A program made the translations under genes and the position numbers. From Alphaproteobacteria bacterium (GTDB lineage: Bacteria; Pseudomonadota; Alphaproteobacteria; UBA828): DNA of 8,956 bases. Each line of letters starts with the position of its first letter. Positions within the stretch are counted from its first letter, which is position 1. Below, piece after piece: positions 1-8,889 of the stretch. The stretch covers positions 1 to 8,956 of the forward strand of contig JAPYQV010000082.1 of the NCBI GenBank assembly GCA_029937205.1. The letters are read 5' to 3'. Under the pieces are notes generated by a model. It was given only the letters and a program-made list of their open reading frames with translations, was not told the origin of the DNA and made no database searches.

Positions 1-1967
<1,967 letters not shown>

Positions 1968-1971
1968 GAAT

Positions 1972-3069
1972 ATGAGCGAGAGAAATTCGGCATTGGCGGC
2001 GCATCACCGAGCGCTCGGTTCGGAACTCGAGGATTGGAACGGTATGGGCGCGCCCCTAACCTACAATTCCGATCCGTGTGATGAGCATGACACGGTGCGC
2101 ACCGCCGCCGGCCTGTTCGATGTATCGGGTCTGAAAAAAATACATGTGCGCGGCAGCGATTCCCTCGCCGTCGTGGACCATCTCATCACCCGCAATATGG
2201 CGGTGATTCCGATCGGGCGCTCGACTTACGGCGCGGTGTTGAATGAGGATGGCGGGATTTGCGATGACGCGATTATTTTCTACGTCTCGGACAATCACTA
2301 TCTCGTCGTGCATGGCTCGGGCGATTGCCGCGAACGGCTCGAACAGTCGGCCGCCGGCAAAGATGTCGCGATCGAATTCGATGACGATCTGCACAATATT
2401 TCGTTGCAGGGACCCGTCGCCACAGACTTCCTCGATCATCACACGCCGATCGACCTGCCGGCGCTGAAATATTTTCACCAGCAGAGTACGACGTTGTTTG
2501 ACCTGCCGGTGATAATTTCGCGCACCGGATTCTCCGGCGAGCGCGGCTTCGAATTGCTCGCAACGGCCGAGCATGTTGTGCCGCTCTGGGAAGCTATTGT
2601 GGAAAAAGGTGCCGTGCGCGGCATTAAGCCGTGCTCCTTTGCCGGCCTCGACAAAGCCCGCGTAGAAGCGGCACTGCTGTTTTTTCCCTACGATATGACG
2701 GCGGTAAACACACCTTGGGAAGTCACCTTCGGCTGGGCGGTATCGCGCAAGAAAGGCGATTTCCGTGGCAAGGAGGCGGTCTTCGCGCGCGAAGGCCAGG
2801 ACAAGGTCAATTTGGTCGGTATCGTCGCCGATCATGGCGATGCCGTCGATGCCGGCGCGGCGTTGCTGGTGGATGGCCGCAAGGTGGGCATTGTCAACAG
2901 CCCGGCCTGGTCGCACCGCATGAACAAATCGCTGGCGTTGGCGCATGTCGAGCCCGGTTCGGCAGCGGATGGGACGGTCTATGAAGTTAGCGGCGAAACC
3001 GTTTCGTGTAGTGCAACCGCGACACCCATTCCCTTTTATGATCCGGAAAAAATCCGGACCCACGGCTGA
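1972..3069 (+). CDS. GcvT-family folate-dependent aminomethyltransferase-like protein
   Basis: A 365-residue cytosolic protein of the usual GcvT length, so a complete stand-alone copy. Visible family marks are the glycine-rich stretch ending in the Asp98-Asp99 pair (GGICDDAIIF; the GcvT GG-x-x-DDLIV motif with the catalytic Asp), the folate-pocket TGFSGERGFEL segment (185-195) with Glu190 and Glu194, the AGLDKARVEAAL segment (224-235) matching GcvT 'GLGARDxLRLEAG', and the FRGKEA motif (264-269). The family moves a one-carbon group from an amine to tetrahydrofolate. The gene starts 4 bases after the TMADH-like stop, so the two are almost certainly co-transcribed. No gcvH or gcvP is nearby, which argues against a role in glycine cleavage. 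I infer that it receives the methyl carbon or formaldehyde released by the upstream enzyme. A DMSP demethylase (DmdA)-like role, also in this superfamily, cannot be fully excluded but the context does not favour it. Confidence 0.9.
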   Translation: MSERNSALAAHHRALGSELEDWNGMGAPLTYNSDPCDEHDTVRTAAGLFDVSGLKKIHVRGSDSLAVVDHLITRNMAVIPIGRSTYGAVLNEDGGICDDAIIFYVSDNHYLVVHGSGDCRERLEQSAAGKDVAIEFDDDLHNISLQGPVATDFLDHHTPIDLPALKYFHQQSTTLFDLPVIISRTGFSGERGFELLATAEHVVPLWEAIVEKGAVRGIKPCSFAGLDKARVEAALLFFPYDMTAVNTPWEVTFGWAVSRKKGDFRGKEAVFAREGQDKVNLVGIVADHGDAVDAGAALLVDGRKVGIVNSPAWSHRMNKSLALAHVEPGSAADGTVYEVSGETVSCSATATPIPFYDPEKIRTHG

Positions 3070-3140
3070 GCAAGCTTGGTTATTTGAGCTTTTTTGCTAG
3101 GCTAAGCAATCAAAGAAAAACCACTCGCATCGGATAGCGG
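3070..3140 (+). other. AT-rich gap between gcvT-like and livG-like genes
   Basis: A 71-base spacer with two small inverted repeats. One is AAGCT (3072-3076) with AGCTT (3087-3091), running into a T tract that ends at 3095: a weak terminator-like shape with a 5-bp stem. The other is TTGCT (3094-3098) with AGCAA (3105-3109). A promoter-like TTGGTT (3076-3081) lies 16 bases from TAGGCT (3098-3103), but both hexamers are poor. Whether livG is read through from the demethylase genes or has its own promoter cannot be decided from this. Confidence 0.3.
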
Positions 3141-3914
3141 ATGAACGATCAGGCGTATTTCAAGGTTGAGGGGCTGCACAAGAATTTTGGCGGCCTGGCG
3201 GCAGTCAATGACCTCACTTTCGAGCTGAAAAAGGGCGCGATTCACGGCCTGATCGGCCCGAACGGCGCGGGAAAGACAACCATCTTCAACGTCATCAGCG
3301 GATTCTATAAGCCGAGCGCCGGCAAGATCCTCTATGAGGGCGAGAGCATCGGCGGCCTACAACCGCATAAAGTGGTGGCCAAGGGGCTGGTTCGGACGTT
3401 TCAGGAAACCACACTCTTTCAGGAATTTACCACATTCGAAAATGCTCTGATGGGGCGTTATCTCCATACGGAAGCGAGCATGATATCCGCCCTGTTCGGG
3501 ACTCAGCGCAAGAGCGAGCGCGAGAATGATGAAAAGACCATGGAAGTTCTGGAGTTTCTCGGTCTGGCCGATCGCAAGGATGAGCTTTCCATAAATCTAC
3601 CGCACGGCCTGCAGCGCGCGCTCGGCATTGCGGTGGCGCTCACGTCGGAGCCCCGCCTGTTGATGCTGGACGAGCCTTTTGCCGGCATGAACCCGGAAGA
3701 GACGAGCCATATGATGGATCTCATCCGCAAAGTGCGCGATAGCGGCGTCACCATTCTCCTGGTCGAGCATGACATGCAGGCGGTGATGGGCCTCTGCGAG
3801 CGCATTACGGTGGTGAATTTCGGCCGCCTCTTGACCGAAGGCACGCCGGCCGAAGTTAAGAGCAATAAAGACGTCATTGAAGCCTATTTGGGGACCGATT
3901 TAAATGCTGCTTGA
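3141..3914 (+). CDS. livG: Branched-chain amino acid-type ABC transporter ATPase (LivG-like)
   Basis: A 257-residue cytoplasmic ATP-binding subunit of a HAAT-family importer. Motifs in order are Walker A GPNGAGKT (39-46), Q-loop Gln88 in RTFQ, signature LPHGLQ (153-158), Walker B LLMLDEP with Asp177/Glu178, and the switch His210 in VEHD. The LPxGxQR form of the signature is normal for LivG, as are the RTFQ Q-loop and the insert around 104-130. It should pair with the LivF-like ATPase as a heterodimer under the two permeases encoded on the opposite strand from 7255 down to 5383. The start at 3141 has only a weak upstream GGAT (3132-3135) as ribosome site but gives the family's usual N-terminus. 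Its 3' end overlaps livF by 11 bases, implying coupled translation. The symbol denotes the family; the substrate is not necessarily a branched-chain amino acid. Confidence 0.95.
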   Translation: MNDQAYFKVEGLHKNFGGLAAVNDLTFELKKGAIHGLIGPNGAGKTTIFNVISGFYKPSAGKILYEGESIGGLQPHKVVAKGLVRTFQETTLFQEFTTFENALMGRYLHTEASMISALFGTQRKSERENDEKTMEVLEFLGLADRKDELSINLPHGLQRALGIAVALTSEPRLLMLDEPFAGMNPEETSHMMDLIRKVRDSGVTILLVEHDMQAVMGLCERITVVNFGRLLTEGTPAEVKSNKDVIEAYLGTDLNAA

Positions 3915-4611
3915 ATTAAAAGGCCTCAATGTCCACTACAGCAAAGTCCATGCCATTACGGATATATCGATCCAGATCGACGAAGGCCAGATCGTCACTC
4001 TGATTGGCGCCAATGGCGCCGGCAAGAGCACCACGCTGCGCACCATTTCCGGCTTAAAGCGCGCGACCACTGGCAGTGTCTGGTTCGACGGCCAGCGCAT
4101 CGACAAATTGGCACCGGAGAAAATCGTGCGCTTGGGCATTGCCCATGTGCCGGAAGGGCGCCAAGTCTTTCCCGACCTCAGCGTCAACGAAAATCTCATT
4201 ACCGGTGCTTATCTGCGCAAAGATAAAGATGGCATCGCGAAAAATCTCGAAGAAGTGCAGGAGCATTTTCCGATTTTGAAGGAACGGCGCAATCAGCGCG
4301 CCAAGACGTTGAGCGGCGGCGAGCAGCAAATGCTCGCCATGGGCCGCGCCCTGATGTCGAACCCGCGCTTGATCCTGATGGACGAGCCCTCGCTCGGCCT
4401 CTCGCCGGTAATGGTGCAGGAGGTGGCGAAGATCATCCGGGAGATCAATGCCAAGGGCGTGCCTGTGGTTCTGGTCGAGCAAAATGCCGAGCTCGCCCTT
4501 AGCCTCGCCAACTACGGCTATGTGCTGGAGACCGGCCGCATCGCGCTCGAGGGCAAGGCGGAGGATTTGCACGAAAACGAGCATGTGCGCCACGCCTACC
4601 TTGGCGCTTAA
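3904..4611 (+). CDS. livF: Branched-chain amino acid-type ABC transporter ATPase (LivF-like)
   Basis: A 235-residue partner ATPase of the same importer. It shows Walker A GANGAGKS (35-42), the HVPEGRQVFP segment at the Q-loop (81-90), a canonical LSGGEQ signature (136-141), Walker B LILMDEP with Asp160/Glu161, and Gln193 in VEQN at the switch position. VEQN and VPEGRQ are characteristic of LivF rather than LivG, so the two ATPases are a normal G/F pair and not a duplication. The ATG at 3904 lies inside the last codons of livG (stop 3912-3914), an overlap typical of translational coupling. The C-terminus HAYLGA matches the family ending. A TPR-protein gene follows 22 bases after the stop. Confidence 0.95.
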   Translation: MLLELKGLNVHYSKVHAITDISIQIDEGQIVTLIGANGAGKSTTLRTISGLKRATTGSVWFDGQRIDKLAPEKIVRLGIAHVPEGRQVFPDLSVNENLITGAYLRKDKDGIAKNLEEVQEHFPILKERRNQRAKTLSGGEQQMLAMGRALMSNPRLILMDEPSLGLSPVMVQEVAKIIREINAKGVPVVLVEQNAELALSLANYGYVLETGRIALEGKAEDLHENEHVRHAYLGA

Positions 4612-4633
4612 ATATCCGCAGGCCGACCCGCAA

Positions 4634-5377
4634 ATGACCGAAGCGGCCATGCCACCCTGTTTGCTGATTGACTATCTTTGGGAAGAATTTGCCGAGGAAG
4701 CCGGCACGTGTCTGGCAAGCGGCAGTCCGGATAGCTCGCTCTGGCGCACCGCCGCCGCCTTAAGTGAAGGCTTTGGTGAGACCGATCCGCGCCGTGCCGC
4801 GAGTCTCCATTGCCGGGCGGTAACCGCCCGTGAGGAAGGCGATATGGCCAGCGCCGAGACGATTTTCCATGCAGCAATCAGTGCCTGGGAACGGGCGCCG
4901 GAATGGATTGAGGATATGGCGATCGAATTTATTGCGCGTAGCGCGTCGATGCATATCCGCTTGGAGATGAAACGGTCGGAGGAGCTGCGCAATCTTAAGC
5001 GCAGCGTCAACCGCACGCTCGCCGAAGGCGGGTTGGCGGCCGTGCTGGGAAACCTCGCTGAAATGTTGCACGCGGGCGGGCGTGCCGAAGAAGCCGAACC
5101 GCTTTACATGCAGGCGCGCGAGATGCGGGCAAAATCCCTTAGCCACCGCGAGGCCGGGGTAGCGGTAATCTGCGATAATCTGGCGGATCTACTGGAAGCG
5201 GACGGGAGAATCGAAGAGGCCAAGGAACCGCGCATTCGCGCGCGGGAGATTGATGCCGAACCGCACTACGCGAATGCCCAGGGTTTTCGCGCTCAACCGT
5301 GGCACAAGATGACGGATATCCGGAAATTGACGGCGGCGGTCTATCTTGCGCCACCATGCCGACGCGCTCAGACTTAA
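4634..5377 (+). CDS. Tetratricopeptide-repeat protein of unknown function
   Basis: I do not recognise this 247-residue protein beyond its repeats. Two clear TPR units of the NLA-x-x-L-x-x-x-GR-x-EEAE kind lie at about 136-169 and 176-209; a third (about 53-88, with EEGDMASAETIF) is convincing and the stretch 95-128 may be a degraded one. There is no signal peptide or membrane segment, so it is probably cytosolic. The frame is open further upstream into livF, but ATG 4634 is chosen because it follows the livF stop and has GCAGG (4618-4622) 11 bases ahead; ATG 4649 is an alternative. TPR domains bind other proteins, so an accessory or regulatory partner for the transporter or the demethylase is possible, but this is inferred from position only. 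Its stop is 5 bases from the end of the convergent livM. The last 35 or so residues lack repeats. Confidence 0.82.
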   Translation: MTEAAMPPCLLIDYLWEEFAEEAGTCLASGSPDSSLWRTAAALSEGFGETDPRRAASLHCRAVTAREEGDMASAETIFHAAISAWERAPEWIEDMAIEFIARSASMHIRLEMKRSEELRNLKRSVNRTLAEGGLAAVLGNLAEMLHAGGRAEEAEPLYMQAREMRAKSLSHREAGVAVICDNLADLLEADGRIEEAKEPRIRAREIDAEPHYANAQGFRAQPWHKMTDIRKLTAAVYLAPPCRRAQT

Positions 5378-5382
5378 AACAG

Positions 5383-6378
5383 CTATTCCCGCTTGGGGAT
5401 GTCGCCCGCATCACGCTTGCGCAGCCAGTTCACCCATTGCGTCACCTTTGTTGGCAGGCTGACAAGTCCCTCCGGCAGGAACAGCATGGTGACGATTAGA
5501 ATAAGACCGTAGAAGGCTGGGCGTAATTCGTCGAGGCCGCGGAATGATTCATCGATAACCGACAGAACCACCACGCCGAGGATCGGTCCGGCGAAGCTGC
5601 CGAGCCCGCCAACCAATACCCAAACCAGGATGAACAGCATCTGTTTCAGGCCGAAGAGACCCGGGTTAATCGCGGTAATATAATGCGTCACCATGGCGCC
5701 GGCGATGCCAGCAAAAAAACCACCGGTGACGAAGGCGATTGTGCGGTAGCGCCGCGCATTGACGCCGACAGACTGCGCCAGCATGTCCTTATGATGCACC
5801 GCATGAAAGACGAAACCAAAACGCGAATGTTCAATGCGGTACATGATGACAAGAAAAATCAGCCCGACGATCAGGGCAAAGAAATAATACGGAACCGGCG
5901 CGCCGAGGTCGATATAGAGAAAATCGCCGAGATCGAGTTCTAAAACTGGAATTCGTCTGAGGCCGCGATAACCGCCGAAGGGACTGATGAATTGCACCCA
6001 GCAGAGACGGATGGCTTCCGCCGCGGCGAAGGAGCCAATGAGAAAATAAAATCCCTTCATGCGGAATAGCGGGAAGCTCAGAACGTAGGCAATCAGCGCT
6101 GCTGCCACGCCGCCCAATGGCATCGATATCCAGGCGGAGATGGGTAGGTGCAAGGTGAGCAACGCGCTGGCATAACCGCCGACGCCCATGATCACGGCGT
6201 GGCTGAGAGAAAATTCGCCGGTGATGGCGATCAGCCGGTAGCTCACCACCAGGATGATGTTGATGAACATGAAGATCAGAAAATCGAGCTGATAGGGCCG
6301 AACGATAAACGGCAAGATGCAACAGACGGCGAGTAGGACGGCGATGCCGGCGGAATTGCGCTGCACCGAGCTAAACAC
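5383..6378 (-). CDS. livM: Branched-chain amino acid-type ABC transporter permease (LivM-like)
   Basis: A 331-residue inner-membrane permease subunit. The N-terminal half carries the family motif TGEFSLSHAVIMGVGGYAS (53-71). A cytoplasmic coupling loop lies around 191-212 (FHAVHHKDMLAQSVGVNARR), followed by GGFFAGIAGAM (219-229), and GGLGSFAGPILGV (257-269) is the LivM C-terminal signature. Several long hydrophobic segments (about 11-27, 33-52, 83-102, 164-180, 213-231, 246-275, 289-304) fit a multi-pass protein, and the tail after 312 is short, charged and cytosolic. The start is GTG, read from 6378, overlapping the end of livH by 8 bases; a GGGGGAG ribosome site 7 bases upstream makes this start convincing. 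It forms the permease heterodimer with the LivH-like protein. It converges on the TPR gene with a 5-base gap and no visible terminator between. Confidence 0.95.
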   Translation of the reverse strand: MFSSVQRNSAGIAVLLAVCCILPFIVRPYQLDFLIFMFINIILVVSYRLIAITGEFSLSHAVIMGVGGYASALLTLHLPISAWISMPLGGVAAALIAYVLSFPLFRMKGFYFLIGSFAAAEAIRLCWVQFISPFGGYRGLRRIPVLELDLGDFLYIDLGAPVPYYFFALIVGLIFLVIMYRIEHSRFGFVFHAVHHKDMLAQSVGVNARRYRTIAFVTGGFFAGIAGAMVTHYITAINPGLFGLKQMLFILVWVLVGGLGSFAGPILGVVVLSVIDESFRGLDELRPAFYGLILIVTMLFLPEGLVSLPTKVTQWVNWLRKRDAGDIPKRE

Positions 6379-7255
6379 TTTCGCGCTCCCCCATCAGTCC
6401 GGTCGGCTTGACGATCAGGAACATTAGCATCAACACGAGGCCGAGGATTGTCGCGATCTCGCCGCCGATATAAGTGGTGACAAAGGTGTGGAAAAAGCTG
6501 TAGGCGAACGCGGCGATAAGGGCACCTTCAATGCTGCCCATACCGCCGACGATCATAATAATGAACGCGGTGATGAGAACCGGGCTGCCCATGTGCGGCG
6601 TAATCCGAACCAATGGCGCCATCACCGCGCCGCCGGCGCCAGCCATGGCAGCGCTGATCACCATGGCCAACATGGATATCTTGCCAATGCTGATGCCTTG
6701 CAGCGCCGCCGCTTCCGGGTTTTGTGCGCACGCCTTCATGGCCCAACCAAGCCTGGTGCGTGTCATGAATAGCCAAAAGCCGGCGAGCATAAATGTCGCC
6801 ACGGCGAAAACGAGCAGTCTCGAATGAGCGACCGTGACCTTTTCAATGCCGAACACATGCCAGGATTCTCTGAAATAGGGCGTGATATTCTTCATCAGTC
6901 CCTGGCCGAAGAGGTAGACGGAGAGCACCTCGAGAATGAACAACATGCCGACAGAAACAATCAGGCCGCCGAATAAATTGCCGCGCATGGGTCTAAACAG
7001 GATGCGCTCCATAAAGAGGCCAAGTGCGGCGCAGAGGAGGGTCGACAATATGATGGCGACAAAGAACGGCACTCCGTTTTCCTCGTAGAGGTACCAAGTC
7101 GAGAACGCGCCGACCATATAGATGGCGCCGTGAGCGAAATTAACGACCTGCATGATGCCGAAAATCAACACCAGCCCGACCGCAAATAACGCGTTGAAAC
7201 TGCTGAATATCAGCGAGTTAATGATGGTCTGAAGTATGAGTTCCAGGTCTGTCAT
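6371..7255 (-). CDS. livH: Branched-chain amino acid-type ABC transporter permease (LivH-like)
   Basis: A 294-residue inner-membrane permease. Diagnostic segments are NFAHGAIYMVGAF (39-51), the coupling-loop sequence RLGWAMKACAQNPEAAALQG (168-187), which matches the LivH 'R-A-x-x-x-DpeaA-x-L-x-GI' motif, and GGMGSIEGALI (237-247). Hydrophobic stretches at about 18-36, 63-82, 98-116, 147-164, 193-215, 226-248 and 266-282 fit a multi-pass membrane protein. The ATG at 7255 gives the expected LivH N-terminus (ILQTIINSLIFSSF), though no strong ribosome site is visible ahead of it. It lies 157 bases downstream of the binding-protein gene, with an intrinsic terminator between, and overlaps livM by 8 bases. 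With LivM-like, LivG-like, LivF-like and the binding protein it completes one importer. Confidence 0.95.
   Translation of the reverse strand: MTDLELILQTIINSLIFSSFNALFAVGLVLIFGIMQVVNFAHGAIYMVGAFSTWYLYEENGVPFFVAIILSTLLCAALGLFMERILFRPMRGNLFGGLIVSVGMLFILEVLSVYLFGQGLMKNITPYFRESWHVFGIEKVTVAHSRLLVFAVATFMLAGFWLFMTRTRLGWAMKACAQNPEAAALQGISIGKISMLAMVISAAMAGAGGAVMAPLVRITPHMGSPVLITAFIIMIVGGMGSIEGALIAAFAYSFFHTFVTTYIGGEIATILGLVLMLMFLIVKPTGLMGERESV
6386..6392 (-). promoter_or_regulatory. Shine-Dalgarno site for livM-like GTG start
   Basis: On the - strand this reads GGGGGAG and ends 7 bases before the GTG at 6378. It lies inside the livH coding region and decides the non-ATG start; the next in-frame ATG would remove the first membrane segment. 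Confidence 0.75.
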
Positions 7256-7360
7256 GTCGCGCTACGGTCTATTCGGCTGGGAGCCTGGCTTGCGGTGGGG
7301 GAACTTCAACATAGAACAAGATCGGGTTTGAAAGCTCCCGAATTCATTCGGAATCTAAAA
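7256..7360 (-). other. Leader region ahead of livH-like gene
   Basis: A 105-base untranslated stretch between the terminator and livH. It contains a short dyad CCGAAT-TC-ATTCGG (7338-7351). No convincing -35/-10 pair is visible on the - strand; the best is GCTTTC followed 16 bases later by TATGTT, which is weak. livHM may therefore depend on read-through past the terminator. Confidence 0.3.
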
Positions 7361-7397
7361 TTGAAAAATATGTGCCCCACCGGAATGGTGGGGCACA
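7361..7397 (-). terminator. Rho-independent terminator between binding protein and livH
   Basis: A perfect 11-bp GC-rich stem (7371-7381 with 7387-7397; arm TGTGCCCCACC) closes a 5-base loop. On the - strand it is followed by TATTTTTC, the U tract of an intrinsic terminator. It starts 15 bases after the stop of the binding-protein gene. On the + strand the downstream bases lack a T tract, so it works for - strand transcripts. It probably makes binding-protein message more abundant than permease message and may stabilise its 3' end. Confidence 0.85.
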
Positions 7398-7412
7398 AAA
7401 TCATTGTATTGT

Positions 7413-8693
7413 TCAGCCGCTCATCGGCACGCCGAGCGCTTTGAAATGCTTTATCAAAACGTCGCCATGCTTGTCCATCCAGGCTCTGACATCGGCCATT
7501 TCGACGATGACAGCCTTGCCGTTCTGCATTTGCACGACCGGCCATTTGCCGAGCGCAGCGCTGTTGATGCCAAAGAAGCTCTCGCCCCACCATTCGGCGT
7601 CGCCGAACGCGTGCGGCACAGGGCTTAAGTTGCGCAGCGTATCGGCGACCGTCGGCGGATCGAACGTGCCGGCTGTTTGGACGGCGCTTTTCCACATTTC
7701 TGCAGCTGCAGCATATTCCCACGACACCGCTGTCCAGGCACCGGGATAGCGCTCGGCATAGGTTTTATAGAATGCCGCCGCGTTTTCGAAATGGGTGCCG
7801 CCGCCCTGCATGATCGGGTCATCGAGATCGGGGAACTGCCAGAGGAATCCTTCCATGAATTCCTTGCTGGTCTTGCCCAGGATATGCTCGTACTGATCGA
7901 GCGTACAGTTGACGATGGTACCCTCAAAGCCTTGAAGATAGGCTTGCTCGGTTAGCAGATTGACGTAATCCGGATACGCCGTGTCCCAGGTGATGAGATC
8001 GGGACTGGAAGAGATCAATTTCGACACCACGGGGGCGAAATCGGTCACTTCGAAGCCAAACAAATTCTCCTCGACGATCTCAATGCCGGCGACCTCGAAG
8101 GCCGCTCTGTAGGTGGCCAAAGAGCTTAATCCGAGCTCATCATTTTGCGTCGCAATGGCCGCGGTCTTGATATGGGGCATGTTGCGCGCAATCCAATCCA
8201 CAGCGGTCACATTGTAGAACGGATGGACCTCAACGGGTGCAAACAGATAAGGCGCATCGGCGCTGATATCCGTTGGCACCAAGGTGGTGACGATCATCTT
8301 ATTGCGGGTCATGAAATCCTTCACCGCCTGCACCGGCGTGATGCCGAGCATCAAAACGATCGAGACTTCGTCTTCGAAAAGTAATTTCTTTGCGCCGACC
8401 GTCGCCTTGATGGCGTCGAACTCGTCGTCATAAGAGATGATCTCAATGCGGTATTTTTCGCCGGCCACTTCCATGCCGCCGGCGGCATTGATTTGCTCGG
8501 CCCAAATTTCGACGCCGTAGAGGCCCGGCAGGCCCCAACCTGCGGCATCGCCCGTGAGCGCGGCAAGAAAACCGATTTTGACGGTTTTCTCTCCGGCAAA
8601 TATCTTTGAGGGCGTTGCGCTGAGCGCCGTAATACCGGCAGCAACGCCGCCGGTGCCAGCAAGAAATTTACGCCGTGTCATATTAGATTTCAT
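7413..8693 (-). CDS. HAAT-family ABC transporter substrate-binding protein, Tat-exported
   Basis: A 426-residue periplasmic binding protein of the branched-chain amino acid type (type I fold, Peripla_BP_6-like). The N-terminus has a twin-arginine signal: TRRKFL (6-11), an Ala/Gly-rich hydrophobic stretch to about 27, and a likely cleavage after IFA (31-33). The mature part begins KTVKIGFLAALTGDAAGWG (36-54), the usual first strand and ligand loop, followed by NAAGGMEVAGEKYRIEIISYDD (69-90 region), also typical. The start at 8693 is fixed by an AAGGGAGG ribosome site 9 bases upstream; Met5 is an inferior alternative. The protein feeds the permeases encoded downstream. The ligand is not readable from sequence: the family binds branched-chain and other amino acids, amides, and sometimes urea or aromatics. 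The context of a TMADH-like enzyme suggests an N-methylated compound. The C-terminal lobe is rich in Trp (for example 320-334 and 368-369). Confidence 0.94.
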   Translation of the reverse strand: MKSNMTRRKFLAGTGGVAAGITALSATPSKIFAGEKTVKIGFLAALTGDAAGWGLPGLYGVEIWAEQINAAGGMEVAGEKYRIEIISYDDEFDAIKATVGAKKLLFEDEVSIVLMLGITPVQAVKDFMTRNKMIVTTLVPTDISADAPYLFAPVEVHPFYNVTAVDWIARNMPHIKTAAIATQNDELGLSSLATYRAAFEVAGIEIVEENLFGFEVTDFAPVVSKLISSSPDLITWDTAYPDYVNLLTEQAYLQGFEGTIVNCTLDQYEHILGKTSKEFMEGFLWQFPDLDDPIMQGGGTHFENAAAFYKTYAERYPGAWTAVSWEYAAAAEMWKSAVQTAGTFDPPTVADTLRNLSPVPHAFGDAEWWGESFFGINSAALGKWPVVQMQNGKAVIVEMADVRAWMDKHGDVLIKHFKALGVPMSG

Positions 8694-8702
8694 GGATCAA
8701 AA

Positions 8703-8710
8703 CCTCCCTT
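8703..8710 (-). promoter_or_regulatory. Strong Shine-Dalgarno site for the binding protein
   Basis: Reads AAGGGAGG on the - strand, 9 bases from the ATG at 8693. It is the best ribosome site in the window, in keeping with a highly expressed periplasmic binding protein, and it favours Met1 over Met5. Confidence 0.85.
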
Positions 8711-8767
8711 TGGTTTTTGTAGCCCGTAATGTTGTCACGTCTATTTTTCGCGACTGCAACGTGCGCG

Positions 8768-8791
8768 GTCGGGAATTTCCCAAATTCCGAC
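8768..8791. promoter_or_regulatory. Inverted repeat over the predicted transcription start (operator or 5' hairpin)
   Basis: GTCGGGAATTT (8768-8778) and AAATTCCGAC (8782-8791) are reverse complements except for one extra G, around a CCC centre; the inner 7-bp arms GGAATTT/AAATTCC match perfectly. The repeat lies just downstream of the TATAAT box, over the expected +1 of the binding-protein promoter. That position suits a repressor operator; as RNA it would form a hairpin at the very 5' end of the message. No regulator gene is in the window. Confidence 0.5.
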
Positions 8792-8794
8792 GGG

Positions 8795-8823
8795 ATTATA
8801 GCTTATTGATTCTGGCCCGTCGC
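8795..8823 (-). promoter_or_regulatory. Candidate sigma-70-type promoter for the binding-protein gene
   Basis: A perfect TATAAT (8800 down to 8795 on the - strand) is preceded by a 17-base spacer and GCGACG (8823-8818), which keeps the central GAC of TTGACA. An A-rich run (about 8825-8832) lies just upstream and could aid binding. Start of transcription would be near 8788, giving a leader of about 95 bases. The -35 is poor, so activation or a different -35 is possible. Confidence 0.55.
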
Positions 8824-8850
8824 CATTCTTTTTTGTCTTACCTATACCAA

Positions 8851-8875
8851 TTTAAAACGGCTCTATTCCTGAGCC
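8851..8875 (-). terminator. Probable intrinsic terminator of the gene at the right edge
   Basis: On the - strand GGCTC (8875-8871) pairs with GAGCC (8863-8859) around a 7-base loop, followed by GTTTT. The stem is short (5 bp), but it begins 14 bases after the TAA of the partial frame at 8890, the expected place for a terminator. It would separate that gene from the binding-protein promoter. Confidence 0.5.
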
Positions 8876-8889
8876 CAATACACATCAAG

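Noticed and set aside
2056..3063. Long (335-codon) open frame on the - strand opposite the gcvT-like gene
   Set aside because: It mirrors a clear GcvT protein on the + strand, has no recognisable motifs, and reads as an arginine-rich shadow of GC-biased codon positions.
3597..3614. Non-canonical ABC signature LPHGLQ in the LivG-like ATPase as a sign of inactivation
   Set aside because: LPxGxQR variants are usual in LivG proteins; Walker A, Walker B and the switch His are intact.
4480..4482. Gln in place of the switch His in the LivF-like ATPase
   Set aside because: VEQN is normal for LivF proteins and not a defect.
4448..4633. Upstream extension of the TPR frame into livF
   Set aside because: It would overlap livF by more than 160 bases, and its sequence is an arginine- and serine-rich shadow of livF. 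The ATG at 4634 follows the livF stop and fits better.
4054..4650. 198-codon open frame on the - strand opposite livF
   Set aside because: It lies across conserved livF motifs on the other strand, with no ribosome site or protein family features.
8835..8853. TTGGTATAGG on the - strand as a GntR-type operator
   Set aside because: It lacks the matching second half-site, so the dyad symmetry expected for such operators is absent.
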